Source: Strongylocentrotus droebachiensis
Taxonomy: Eukaryota; Echinodermata; Echinoidea; Camarodonta; Strongylocentrotidae
NCBI GenBank assembly: GCA_035222895.1
Contig: JAVYIG010000110.1
Coordinates: 859,024 to 923,023 of the forward strand
Direction of reading: 5' to 3'
DNA length: 64,000 bases
This document shows, in pieces, positions 24,601 through 35,919 of the stretch. Position 1 is the first letter of the stretch; the number at the start of each line of letters is the position of its first letter. The translations under genes were made by a program, and so were the position numbers. The notes under the pieces were generated by a model. It did no database searches. It had not been told where the DNA came from and saw only the letters and a list, made by a program, of their open reading frames with translations.

Positions 24601-27600
24601 ATAAGCACAAATTGATGATATCATTGCTATGTACAACACAATGGCTTTGCAAAATTACCCATTTTCACTCTTGTTTAGCTCCATGGCAACCCTTTTCACA
24701 CCAGTATAGATTAATCTTGCCCTTGAAACAATTTATTTTTAAATTTAAGCCTTTGTTATATCTTTCCCATGATAAATAAAATGTGACACAAGGAGATCAT
24801 TTGTGTGGCATGTAAGGAGTTGAACAAACGAGACTGACATACTATCCCACAAAGCAATCAAGTATAGGTGGACTTGGTTTGGGGTTAATTTGGAGTCGAA
24901 TTGGCAGCGCGACTGAGGTATCAGAGTGTTAAAAGTCATTTTGGCTTGAAGTGGTGTATAAACTTACTTTGATATCAGCAACATCTACTTTTTCTGGGAG
25001 ATGGCTCAATTTATCGAGCCCAGATTCCAGGCTAAGAATTGTCTTCTGTTGCGAGGATGCACTATCTGCTTTTATCTCAACTGAAACAATGAAGAAATGA
25101 GAAAGTGAGAGAAATCAGAAGAAATTAACAAAACAAACAACAAAAAAATTGGAAAATGGCGTTAATTTGATACTCTTTAATAATAATAATAATAATAGTT
25201 CAGTTCTTGTATAACGCATAATACTTTATGAAATAACATCTCTATGCGCTTCCAAAGAGCTTTGGACTTTATTACCCTAGCTTTAGCTTTAAGAATGAGT
25301 TGCACTCGCCAAGACAGACATGAGACATCATATCTAGTCAACTTCAACATATTGTAGAATTTAGTTACAGTAACGATGTAAGGGGCACTTAAAATCAGGC
25401 CTGGAGATCCTAAAAATAAAAATGTAGTTACATGCAGACTCCAATGTACATGTACCATAGCTAGATGAGGAGTATGGCGAAAAACCAGTTCATACTAACT
25501 GGCTTAAAGATAAAGACAAGTTATGGTCATGCAATTGCATTGTGAAAGAAACGTTGTGGAATCGATCAGAAAAGGTTGATCATCTAGCATATAAGTATTG
25601 GTGTGTACTGCAAGGTTCTGGAATCATCAAAATGATAAGAAATTTGGCCCAGTCCATGGGACTACGCACACGTGCGGGACACGTGAGTTTATCTCTCACA
25701 CACCAATAGATAAACTAATTTACCAAATATATCAATTAGTAGGCGGTTTCCTGGCAAAATTGTTATCATCATGTATTAGTCAAAACATACTCTTTCACAT
25801 GATTAGTAATAAGAGCTTCCATTTCATTTTTGAAATTGGGGCGTTTCCAATACTGGTAATATTCTGACGGCTGGGTTCTAAGCTTTTTTTAAAACTCAGG
25901 AACAGTTTACCTATAGAATGCCAAGTAAAATTATTTAGTTTGATTTAATACATTTTAGCTACCGTATTCACAATTTTTTTAAATTCAGGCGATTTATTCA
26001 CTTTAATACAATTATAACATATATGTACTGTACATGTATATCATGAATGATGAGGTTGCTAATGTCGAAAGCAAAATAGGTTGGACTTCTATAATCCACA
26101 GTTAAATTTTATACCTTTTTCTAGTGATCTTCTGAGGTTATCTAGATCTTGTTTGAGGTTGAAATGCATCCAGATTAGACCCCCTGTGATGACCATGCAA
26201 CCCATAGTTAAGATGAACATGACGAGAGGCACACACATTGTACAGCATTGGCAGGGTTTCGGTCTGTAGTAAAGGGGGAAAGATAGAGAGAAAGCGATAT
26301 TGTAAATTACAGAATATAAATCAGGCTGATGACTTGTTTTGGCAGGAGTATAAAGTATGTCTGGTGATATCAAAAAGCAACATTCAAATTGAATCCATCA
26401 AAATTTACTTCCATTTTTGCTTGTCTTTCCATTCACTGCATGAAAACAATTTAGCCAGTTTCTCAATCATTTTTATTTTTCTGGTCCAGTAATATATGAC
26501 AACAATTTGAAATGATTTTAAACCAGTTTTCCTTGAAAAATATGTCTAGTGTACATGCTAATGATGCTATACCTACTGTATGGTCGTTTCCTTGTATGTA
26601 CATGTTCATACCCTGTTCACAAAGAACAATTTTCTGGCAGAATCAAACAAGTTATTGCATGAAAACAAGTTTAAAAAAACTAAAAAAAACTAAGTGTCTC
26701 ACAAAAGGTAATAAGATAAACTTCAAACACATTACAAATTTAACATCCCTAGTTCACCAACTGGGCAATATCATTTTAAACAGCTACATGTATTTGTTTT
26801 TAAATGGAAAAAAACTGCATGTAAAGACCTTCCATGAGATAACATTTCCAGGTACAGGTACATGTAGGTAGGTGGAAGTCATGTAGACCAGCAATTACTT
26901 GCATCATTAACTTGAATGTATAGTGTGGATACAATAATGTGAGTGAATGCTCTAGAAAGGCCTGCGTTTAATTTACTGGGGAAAAACAAATTAGTATTAC
27001 AGCCCTATAAAATATAAAACGGGACCCTTTTTGCTTACGGATAAGCCATGTTCAATACATAAAAACAAATCATTTTAAAGTGATCTCATAGTACAGTGAA
27101 CATGTTCATGTACAAGTAATCAATCAAACATATATTGACAAAACTGCTTGATCTTTGCTAGCAGAGCTTCTCTATTTGTTTTGAGCTTGAAAATTCATGT
27201 TTGTCATTTTTCTTCAAAGTAAGGAGTTCCCAAATATTGATCAACAACTCCAAGGAGGGATAATTTTTGTTAACAATTCTCACCCACTACAAACTAAAGG
27301 AGAGCTACATGTACATGTACTTGCATTTTGCAAGGGAAATCATGGAGTTGCCAATTTGTGTTTGATCAGTATAATAACTTTATGAATTCCAAACTGTCTT
27401 ATCCTCCACCAGATTTTTGTTCAACCTTTTTTTTAAATGTAATCTGTATGTATCTGATTTTTCTGCTTTTACTATTTAAAAGCAATTTATACAAGGGTCG
27501 GCTTCCCCCTTCATCTCATCTTGAGGAGCAATACCAGGGCATAAAACACCAGATTTTTCATTTACATTAACTGCCTTTTAAGTAGGAAGAAGTCCATTAT

Positions 27601-30600
27601 CTTTCCACTCACCAGCTTAGGGTTGCCATTACAAGATAATCTTGTTTATATATGTCATTATACAGATTCCAACCCCAGGTCTGCAGGGACAATGCTTTTC
27701 ATATATTCTATATGAAAATGAAATTTGCTTTGTGAACTTGCAACCTCTATCAGGGGCAGCTCCTACGTTTCTAATTATCTTTGTTTTTCATCCCGTCATT
27801 TAATCCACGATTTACAATCTTTGATAACTTTTTCTAATGCATGTTTTCGCGTATTTTTTTATATTTGCAGTTGTAAAAAAGGAATTACACAAGTTTTTGT
27901 TTGCTTGTTGACTCAATACACATTTAACAATTGATGAGAAATCATTGAAAGGGACAGCAAACATTTGCTGGGATACCATTTTCTGATGTAGGAATTCATA
28001 ACCCTGATATTTCATGCTCTCTTCTATCTTTTATTAGCGCATAACTTTTCAGCGGTTTTGAACATGGGGTCAAAGGAGAGCGGCTTGATTACTGTAATTG
28101 TCTATGATTCTGATTATTATTTCTTTTTGTAAATTGATCTGTAAGTTTTACCAGTGAAAAACGAATTTCTGAATGGAAAATGAATACTTAATTTCATTTG
28201 AATTTCATTTCATTTCCTTTCTGAGATTTGTCTTTACCAATGAAATGTATTTTCTGTCTTTTTCCATCTCTGCCTTATCCTCTCAAAATAAGTATGGCTG
28301 CAAGTGGGACATAGTACCTTTAATCTCTATCTCATTTATTTTCTCTGTATTCTACTGCTTGTATAATACATATAAATGTATAAACTGTAAAACCTACAAT
28401 CAACGTTGGTACATTATTTACAAAGTACATTTCAATCAAGCACTCATACAAGTACAACATTACAATTCATGTAATTCTATAATGGACAATATCTGCTACA
28501 TGTACTTTAATAGAATTGACAAGATACACTATAGGAACTTAGGAGAAACTGTATCATGTATGATTTCATAACAAACATAAGAAAGATTGTGTAATGCATA
28601 ATTGCCAATTAAAATTTATTGTTCAATTTTCGAAAAGCAATTCGTTCCTCAATCAGTATGTAAAAAAATACAGACAATACATTTTTATTCAGTAATTGGC
28701 AATAATGCATTATGCAATTGTCTTTCTCAAGTTTTTTAATCGACGCAAATGAGTGGACATTAACTAATATGTACTGATATGTACCGTACATGTATGATTT
28801 CATGATATTCCTAAATCCTAATATTAGATTTTCTCAAATTCCCACTGATCTGTTTCCCTCATTTTTTTCTCTCTGACATTTGTAAGAACAATTTGATGTG
28901 AGAATTAACTTCCCCTTTTATGCTAGCAAATTTACATTTAGAAGAGTATCTTCTCTATTAACCATATAGAGGCAATAGATAATTGGTAAAAATGTGCTTG
29001 ACATGCAAACAGTATGGTGAACGGTTTACTTTCATATTAAAAGAAAAATCTTCTACAGGAAAAAAATATATGAGAACTATGTAGTAAACAATAAGCAAAC
29101 ATGCAAACTAAGTAAACTAACATCACATTACTTTGAGTATTTAAAGAGTAGAAGATTCAGAAATTTAATGGTGGGCATTTAACAAAAATGTGGTATTTGG
29201 CCAGTTAGAAAATAAAGAATTTTTTTAAATTGAATACCGGAAATTGTAATTTAAAAACTGTAACCTACATGTTGCAGTAAAGTGACTCTCACACTCTGCC
29301 GTGTAGGCCTACCGTGTGCCACCGTGCGCGAAAATGTCTGCGGACGGTGAAGAACGGCGAGGGCACACGGTGGTTCGTTATCAAAGCGGGCAACACGTTA
29401 ATAGGGCGTTGGCGCTTATTTACACCCGGTGGGACCCGGCGAAAGTTTTGGGCATGTTCAAAACTTTGGCCGGCTGGCACCGGCCGCAAGTAAGCGGCAA
29501 GAGGATGGTGTTGAACGGTATGAGGACGGTATGAATACGTTATGAAAACGGTCACACTGTATGAACACGTTCACAACACGCTCATAACCCGTTACAGAAT
29601 GGTGATGAACGGGCAAAAAAAATCCACCTTCTGCAACGGGTTGTAAGCGGGTTGTGAACGTGTCATGAACGTGTTGATACCGTGCCAACGTCTTCATAAC
29701 GTATTCATACCGCATACATGCCAACATTTGAAAATCAGAAATCTGTACAAATTATGCTATTTTAACAAAAAAGAGGAACAATCCTAACTCTCCTATTCAA
29801 TACTACAGACAAATTTGTACAGGAAGAGGAACACCTGCATTAAAATGATAATTATCTTCTCCCAAAAAGAGGAATGTTCCTCTTTAATCTGTACAGTTGG
29901 CATGTATGATACCGTCCTCATTACAGTGTTCATACCGGACTGCCAACGGGTGTTTCCAAAGCGGTACCGCCTGATTCTGACGGCGCTGCCTCCCTAATGC
30001 ATGGGTAACATCCTGTTAACGCCTTGACGTTCCCATAACGTCCTATAACGGGTCCATAACGTGTCCTTACCTTCACAGTAGCGTCATATGAACGTGCCAT
30101 TACCAACAAATTTACTTTTGTCATCGTGTGCCACCGTTTGTCACTAATTATTGGGTATATATAGAGGGGTTTCGTCAGATGAGCTTTACTTTTTCTTGTC
30201 ATGACGTCAGCAGTCCGGGGACTCGCTCACAGGACGCTCCGAGCGGTGAGGGGATGCTAAGTGACTGGTAGGTGGCTGCTACAAACCCGGTGCACACGTT
30301 CGAGACCCGGTATGGGTCCGGTATGGGTCCGGTATGGAAACGGCCAGAAGATGGCAACGAAACGGTGAAAAAATTAATTTTATGAATTTTTTTTTGCGGC
30401 TGGGGACAAGTTCGCTCAAAACCCAACGTTCTGGACTCTGTTGTTTTTTAATAGCCCGGCAGGTGGACGGTAGGCCTACACGGCAGAGCGTGAGAGCTCC
30501 ATTACACATTCTGGTTACAAAGTCAATTTGTGGTCAATTAAAATGCTAATAATAAGCAGTGGAAGAGAATTTGTAAGTATTATGTTTGTGGTTAAAGGCT

Positions 30601-33600
30601 ATTGGTATCTGGTAGACCAATAACCTATTGGGATTGGAAAGGGAAAAAATGAGGACAAAAAATACTATGAAAAAGTATAATAAACTTCAAATTCAAAAGC
30701 TACAACGTTACACACTTCTGCAAGATAGAGAAATCATATAACAAATTAATACTGAGCCGAAACAAGAACAATTTACATCTGAAAATATATGCTTTTAAAT
30801 GCAACATAGTGCAATGAACTTGGAAGATTTTTGTTTGCCACACTGTACATTTCTGCATGGTGAAGATATCAAACAAGAAATTGGGGACAAAACAATAACC
30901 ATCCAAAAATATACATTTGAGTTAGTTGAGAGTCATGACCACGTTCTGTAATTGGGACATCGTTATGCTGGAAATGTCAATTTCATTTCCCTGTCATTAG
31001 CATGTTGTGTCAGACTGCACAGTATGCCTCGTAGGACGCACAGTGATTCCAGACACGACTAAATGAATCTAAATTGCATCAACCCTAGCTGCCTCTAAGC
31101 TAGGGATCACGTGATGGCCAACATTATATCAGGGTTTGATGGAATTCTGATCAGGCCCAACTTAATTACATTGCCATTTCATATATTTATAGTATGTTGA
31201 TTTTTATTAGGTTCTCCTGGAAATGTTGAAAACAAATTCCTATGGGATGTTAAGGTTCTGTCATTAAATACAAAATGTAAAGGGGGGCCTTTATGAAACA
31301 ATATTTTACTTAGGTAAATAATTTGGGTCACATATTAGCTTCACACCTATTTCTATCCAAAAAATAAAATACTCTCTAAATGATGGTTTGTTGGTAGAGT
31401 ACTTGACACACACCATGTGCTGGGTTTATCCTGCTTTATTTCTTCAAACTCGTATAGCCTTTAACACACCTTATGCCAGGTTAATATTTTTTGAAGGGAG
31501 GAGGGGGGGGGGGGTGGTCATTCGAGCTGTATGATGCATCAATCTCATTTTTTTCAAATGATCGATTGGCTTCAATGGTCATGGTTTAAGAAGTTTATTT
31601 CATGGCCTACAGTACATGTACATGTACAAGTAATACACAATAAAACAATAATCATAATAGATGTGTCTTCATCTCATATTAATTCTAATTGACTTTCTGA
31701 AATATTTAGACTGGACCTTGAGCAAGCAAGTACACGTTTCTGCCACTGGATCCCATTTTCAGTTGTAATCATACAAGAAATATATACAGTACTGTACATG
31801 TAATGTACATGTTTGCCCCGCAAAAAAATAAAAAAATAAAAATAAATTACAAAACAAACAGAGACAGATCAAAATATTCAAGCATTTACCGAGAAGAGTT
31901 AGAAGCATTTACACGTACATGTAACTTTAGCAGTACCGGTACATATTATGCTCATAAAATAATATGCAGGTATGTGGAAGATGCACATCAATCATAAACT
32001 TGCATGAATGCCATCACAGCAGTAAATTGGCTTACAAGCAGTTTGGCTGGCCATCAACACCAACAGTCCTAATTCTTATATATCTACAGTGTGTTATTCT
32101 TATCATGTAAAGTTCTACAAATATAAGTTTTGCATGTTATCTTTCAAGTAATATTTTCCTTTTGATTTAATAATAATATAACAGATCCCTTCGGAAGAGC
32201 AGCTTTTTTTAATGTGTTTTATGCCTTTCCTTTTATAACATAATATTTTTAGTAAAAAAAAAGAAGTATATATAATTGAATCTTCTCTTTTTCATCTAAT
32301 TTCATAACAAAAAGCACTCACAAAAGCTTGCTCAGTGCCTCTCAAAAAACAAGCAATTGCACGAGCTTGAAAGATTTCCAGCTGTTCGGTTTGATATCAG
32401 CCTGTGCATGATATAATCTTGGCTTCAAGGCAGTTGCTACTCATACTGAAAGTTCTGGAAACTACAGTACATGGAGTAATTTTCCTTCTCTCAGTATTTA
32501 TGTTCATTTGAACCAAATTCATGACCCCATACCAAAACTTTGTATTACCTTTATTAAGTCTTTATCTTAATCATGTGTTATTAAATTGACATGCATTTCA
32601 ATGGGTTGTTCCCAAATATATGTAGACTTATGGCAGTTTCAAGAAAATTCCCTAGGATACAGTATCATCTTTTTAGAGCCAGAAGGGTGTTGCTAAAGAT
32701 ATACATGTAAATGCCCTTTACATGTACACGTACTGTACATGTACTGTAGCATGCAAAGATCAGCTTCCTCACACATTAGTCTTTTCCTACTATTGCATCA
32801 AACTTTCAAGACGTCTGTAATGCAATTACATGCACATGTGCATGTTCATGTTTGTAACTATTTGCATTTCGAAACATTACATCGATTTATTCATTCATTA
32901 ATTTATTTATGTATTATTCATTTCTTTAGTTAGTTTGTTTGTTATTCATTGATTTGTTTTGTATTGGTGTCTTTTAAAAATTAATTCTATTCAATTTTCT
33001 TCATCTTTGGGGCTATCATTTGATTCCATTCTTAATTATACAAACTTCCAAAATTGTACACACTAAAAAGACTTTCCGCACCATGGCAGTAACACTTTAT
33101 GAAATCTTCTCTTTTTTTAAGAAAATCACCAGCACAATTAAAGTACCGGTATATGTACACATACAAGAATTATTTACATTTGTAGAGATACAGGAAGTTA
33201 TGAGGATATTGCAACGGATCTTTAATAACCTTAGGCTGACTGTCTATAAAATCATTGAATAATCTTCAAATACTGCACAAATTGGGGGCATTCAGGTTGT
33301 CATTCTGTAAATACTAAGGGTACATGTGTAGCTCAAGACCATTTTCAAATAAATATCCAATATTTGTTAGAAATTAGACAAGGAGTCCATCAACAAAGGC
33401 TTTATTCATTAATTAATCTGGATTAATCTGGTATGGTTAATACATTGTAACACCAAGGTAGACTGCATGTACATGTACATGTATACATACATGTACATGT
33501 AAAGATCTACATGTACATGTACCGTACATGTACTCCCCTTCAAGTTCACAACTTCTTAATTCAGATTTTGTTTTAATATAGAAAAGATATTGTTCATTTA

Positions 33601-35804
33601 CAAAGTACATGATACATGTACATTCTCATGAACATGTACATGTACAGAGTGTACGCAGGTATAAACTGATCTATATAGGAAAACTTAGAAAGTTCTGCAT
33701 CTCTAATTTGCCTCGATTTACACATGTACATGTAGATGTGTACAACTGTACATGTAAATGTACGTATTTTCAATATGATTCTATGAGCGTGACCTTTCCT
33801 CATGAACACAAACACTTTTTGATTAATCTTATCCATTCTTATACATTGTACTTGAGCCAAAGTTTGGTTAGAATTGCATCATTTGTTTTCAAATTAATAC
33901 AGAAATTTATTATAGAGACATTTATTGAGAATGTTTCTTGTTTTTTAATGAAACTGTGACCTAAATCTTGTGACCTATTGCATACCAAATCTACATGCAC
34001 TTCAAGTTGATTACAATTTGGTTTCACAGTAACAAATAAAAATTTAAAAAATAAAAAATTGTTGGGGAAATTGCCCATACTTTTATGATGCTGTGGCAAG
34101 TTTGATTAAAATTACTTCAATACATACATTCTCTAGTTATCCTGATAATTACCTATTTTGGGAGAGTTTTTTCTACACTTCATGACGCTGTGCAGTGTGC
34201 ACTTGATCTTTCACCTCTTACATCCACATTCTAATCAAATCATCCTTGAGGATCAGCACATCATTAATATATTTTGGTAAAAATTACAAACAAACTAGCG
34301 TGCGTTTGCAAGTATGAAGTGTTTTTTGCTTGATACAACTTTATAAGTCAGTTTTTATTTCTTCCATTACTATCTTTTAAATATTGTGGCATTTTTTGTG
34401 TTCAATTTGATTTTGTCTATTTCTTTCCCTTTTTGATATCGGTGCTCGCTTGGTGTTGAGCTACCTGGTGTATACGGTGCATAACGAAAGGACCAGAGGT
34501 GCATGGTTAGAGAAGCTGTACGAGAGAGAGGCGGGTACGAGGGAGAGGGAGAGGGAGAGAGGCAGGTACGAGAGAGAGATAGAGGGAGAGAAAAGAATAG
34601 AGGGAGAGAAAAGAACAGAGGAGCTCACGCCAGCGAGTGTGGAGTACTGGGGTGTAATGTGTAAACAAAATCGGTGTGTGGCAAGTGCTCTGACAGTGAT
34701 TCATTACACACTTTGGTCTTGTTGGACTTTGCGATATATGAATTCAGTGCCTTTTCTTTGGAACTGTTCTGGGAATTTGATTGACTTGAGCGGAAATAAT
34801 ACACACGTACATGTAGGTCTATGGAGAAAAAAAAGGGACCTTTTTATCATCATCGATTTACATGTAAGAGGTAATTTGACACATGTGACGTTGACGTTAG
34901 CGAGGTTGAGTGTACATGACATGTACAGGTGTATATAGTATATATCCATCAAGATGGCTGTGTATGTGTACAAGAAAAGGTAAAAGAAAACATGAACACA
35001 TCACACCGATCATTCATTCTCTACACTGGCTCCCCCTCCAACAGCGTCTCAAATTCAAGATTCTCATGCTGACATACTGTACATGTACAAGGCCTTTCAC
35101 AAACTTGCTCCCTTATATCTCTCTGCACTCATCACTCCTAAAACTCCTACTTCATATATGCCTCTCCGATCATCATCCACAGCACATCTTCATCTAGCCC
35201 CAGGCCCTCGCACCCACACCCGCTATGGCAATCGTGCCTTTTCTGTTTGTGCCCCCCAACTTTGGAACAATCTTTGAAATACGCGAGTCCCCAACGTTAG
35301 AAACATTCAAGAGTAAACTTCTGTTCAATATGGAATGTAATGTAATCATATTTTGTTTGTTAAACTATAAAGCGTCTAATATTTGTGTATGATTATTATT
35401 AGGAATTTGTTATTATATGTACATGTACATGTATTATATGTATTATATTGTTGTAATTTGTAGGTTAACATTACTTTAATTTTATTTTTGTTAAGCGCTT
35501 AGAAACTTTGTATTAAGCGCTATATGAATGTAATATATTATTATTATGAGTAGTGGGTGAAGGGGGGGGGGGGAGGGGCTTGTGCCATTTCAGAACACAC
35601 AAGAAACATTTATTCACAATACAAATGTACAAACCTCCTGATAACAGTTTTCTTTGGTGCCAAAAAGAGTTCCTCATTGTCTGAAGAATTTGACTCTGAA
35701 TCCAAGCGCAGAAGCTCGTGACCCTCCTTGGAGCGCTTGCTCTTCCCGTTCTTCTTTCCGTTAGCCATGGTTTTGAGTGCATCCAACTCTTTGCGTTTTT
35801 TCAT
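18517..35804 (-). CDS. EFCAB14: EFCAB14 (KIAA0494)-like single-pass membrane coiled-coil protein
   Basis: Ten coding exons join in frame to 535 aa (human about 495): 35635-35804, 26115-26263, 24968-25080, 24016-24141, 23144-23266, 22368-22556, 21110-21346, 20179-20316, 19679-19943, 18517-18614. The N-terminus MKKRKELDALK and the following HELLRLDSESNSSDNEE match the vertebrate start. Residues about 68-88 form one membrane segment after a Cys-rich PCQCCTMC. Long heptad-like coiled coils follow (about 90-230, 290-320, 395-415, 440-495), interrupted by a Pro/Thr/Ser linker (about 242-280). Sequons NLS, NDT, NAT and NVT suggest a lumenal or extracellular C-terminal side, that is type II topology (inference). 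Vertebrate EFCAB14 ends in an EF-hand region; this model ends in a Thr/Ser tail with a stop and shows none. Molecular function is unknown. Confidence 0.88.
19132..19536 (+). mobile_element. MITE copy 1, about 405 bp
   Basis: Ends TTAAAGGTAAAGACCA and its near complement TGGTCTTTATCTTTAA. A diverged copy in the opposite orientation lies at 25504-25862. The internal sequence matches over long blocks such as TAGTTTATCTATTGGTGTGT. It lies in the last EFCAB14 intron. A TTAA or TA target duplication is possible. Confidence 0.75.
19679..19943 (-). CDS. EFCAB14: EFCAB14 coding exon 9
   Basis: 88 codons plus one base. Sequon NVT, then a coiled coil containing MLLERSLAQF and DVDTLRQEIAGANS, ending with a cysteine pair in KRECSACTPAEG. 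Confidence 0.88.
20179..20316 (-). CDS. EFCAB14: EFCAB14 coding exon 8
   Basis: Phase 0 at both ends, 46 codons. Sequon NAT within PNFNATWLQSL, then a coiled coil DRIGRLEEKVKE. Confidence 0.88.
20575..20596. repeat. (TAA)n microsatellite
   Basis: Seven uninterrupted TAA/AAT units in an EFCAB14 intron, probably the tail of a retroposed element read on the minus strand. Confidence 0.7.
21110..21346 (-). CDS. EFCAB14: EFCAB14 coding exon 7
   Basis: Phase 0 at both ends, 79 codons, donor GTAAGT. DITRIWAAVHEVQSTATNLS opens a second coiled coil. Sequons NLS and NDT are present, with a Pro-rich hinge before FDLAQMKADIELL. Confidence 0.88.
21943..22221. mobile_element. MITE-like element, about 279 bp
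   Basis: The left end GTCGCCTGGGTGGCAGAAGG, continuing GCGTTAGC, is mirrored by the right end GCTAACGCTCTTCTGCCAGT, continuing CGGGCGAC. This gives a terminal inverted repeat of about 30 bp around a non-coding interior. Confidence 0.65.
22368..22556 (-). CDS. EFCAB14: EFCAB14 coding exon 6 (Pro/Thr/Ser linker)
   Basis: Phase 0 at both ends, 63 codons. NEVDTLKNQITLLQN is followed by a proline-, threonine- and serine-rich linker likely to be disordered and possibly O-glycosylated. Confidence 0.88.
22637..22812 (+). mobile_element. TTAAAGGC-ended MITE, copy 1
   Basis: Starts CTTTAAAGCCCCACTGTACT and ends near GGCTTTAAAGG. Its TAGCTACTTGCGCTCTCTAT block is matched in reverse complement at 50019-50043 inside a VCP intron. 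Confidence 0.55.
23144..23266 (-). CDS. EFCAB14: EFCAB14 coding exon 5
   Basis: Phase 0 at both ends, 41 codons. Contains a short internal repeat, DNEQKIT then DHEQRIT, within a coiled coil. Confidence 0.87.
23700..24003 (+). mobile_element. 3' end of a CR1/L2-like LINE
   Basis: The plus strand encodes AAPKLWDNLPSEVRKSPSVN, then IFKSKLKAHLFN and a stop: the typical C-terminus of a non-LTR reverse transcriptase ORF. A TGCGCTATATCAATG tail and (TTA)n follow. It is a 5'-truncated fragment in an EFCAB14 intron. Confidence 0.75.
24016..24141 (-). CDS. EFCAB14: EFCAB14 coding exon 4
   Basis: Phase 0 at both ends, 42 codons, donor GTGAGT. Coiled coil: INILNKSLSAVQTRQDELDS, LKARIAVLEG. Confidence 0.88.
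24968..25080 (-). CDS. EFCAB14: EFCAB14 coding exon 3
   Basis: Acceptor TGTTTCAG, donor GTAAGT; phase 1 in, 0 out. Coiled-coil sequence: KTILSLESGLDKLSHLPEKV, DVADIK. Confidence 0.87.
25178..25300 (-). repeat. LINE/SINE-type 3' tail with (TAA)n
   Basis: Read on the minus strand: GGAAGCGCATAGAGATGTTA, then ATTATGCGTTATACAAGAAC, then (TTA)n. The same style of tail occurs at about 20950 and 49021. Confidence 0.5.
25504..25862 (-). mobile_element. MITE copy 2 (inverted relative to 19132-19536)
   Basis: Begins TTAAAGATAAAGACAAGTTA. It is collinear in reverse complement with copy 1 through the TTGATCATCTAGCATATAAG and GTGTGTGAGAGATAAAC blocks, with small indels. It lies in EFCAB14 coding intron 2. 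Confidence 0.75.
26115..26263 (-). CDS. EFCAB14: EFCAB14 coding exon 2 (membrane segment)
   Basis: Acceptor TACTACAG, donor GTATAA. It encodes PKPCQCCTMCVPLVMFILTM, then GCMVITGGLIWMHFNLKQDL, a Cys-rich cytosolic edge and one hydrophobic helix, then the start of the coiled coil. Confidence 0.92.
28555..28803. repeat. Small inverted-repeat segment flanked by 15-bp direct repeats
   Basis: CATGTATGATTTCAT occurs at 28555-28569 and again at 28789-28803. Between them, GTAATGCATAATTGCCAATT is partly mirrored by ATTGGCAATAATGCATTATG. It may be an old insertion. Confidence 0.4.
29285..30496. mobile_element. TIR element of about 1.2 kb with CG-rich subterminal repeats
   Basis: The left end CTCTCACACTCTGCCGTGTA, continuing GGCCTACCG, is mirrored by the right end CGGTAGGCCTACACGGCAGA, continuing GCGTGAGAG. 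The interior is strikingly richer in CpG than its surroundings and carries many short words such as CATAACG, TGAACGTG and GGTATGGGTCC. An AT-rich stretch (about 29720-29905) looks like a nested insertion. No transposase and no clear target duplication were seen, so the superfamily is unassigned. Confidence 0.7.
33460..33770. repeat. Dense ACATGTAC palindromic-word cluster
   Basis: Repeated ACATGTACATGT-type words, including ATGTACATGTACCGTACATG, occur about ten times in 300 bp. The same word is scattered across the whole window, for example at 16225, 27308, 31616, 32703 and 51467. Confidence 0.7.
34525..34622. repeat. GAGA-rich simple repeat
   Basis: Imperfect (GAGAGGGA)n tract within the EFCAB14 intron. 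Confidence 0.75.
34985..35550 (+). mobile_element. 3' part of a CR1/L2-like LINE (frameshifted)
   Basis: The translation shows HITPIIHSLHWLPLQQRLKF and KILMLTY, then in another frame FHKLAPLYLSALI and YGNRAFSVCAPQLWNNL. This order is diagnostic of the end of a non-LTR reverse transcriptase. A frameshift separates the two parts, so it is inactive. The tail is GCGCTATATGAATG plus (ATT)n. Confidence 0.85.
35635..35804 (-). CDS. EFCAB14: EFCAB14 coding exon 1
   Basis: Encodes MKKRKELDALKTMANGKKNG, then a basic stretch, the acidic-serine segment DSESNSSDNEE and APKKTVIR. Ends in phase 2 at GAG|GTTTGT. The vertebrate protein opens with the same MKKRKEL. The next exon is 9.4 kb away. Confidence 0.87.
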
Positions 35805-35919
35805 TCTTTTCGTTCCCCTCGAAGAAGAATTTTTGGGTCCGCCCTGTGGCTCCAGATTTGATACTTTTTCTTGCTGTCACTGGGACACTGAAGGTGTGAA
35901 CATATCCATCCAGGACCTC
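35805..35919 (-). other. EFCAB14: EFCAB14 5' UTR part of coding exon 1
   Basis: A T-rich tract ending CTTCAG at 35920-35925 is a strong acceptor on the minus strand. The exon then runs to the ATG at 35804. This implies an upstream non-coding exon, proposed at about 38.2 kb. Confidence 0.55.

Larger units (their letters stand above)
26264..35634. other. 9.4 kb first coding intron of EFCAB14
   Basis: No exon recognised inside. It holds the TIR element at 29285-30496, a 15-bp direct-repeat-flanked segment (28555-28803), dense ACATGTAC words (31610-33770), a GAGA tract (about 34525-34620) and a LINE fragment (34985-35550). Confidence 0.6.

Noticed and set aside
34450-34938. 162-aa plus-strand gene
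   Set aside because: Its middle is the GAGA repeat and no domain or exon signals support it.
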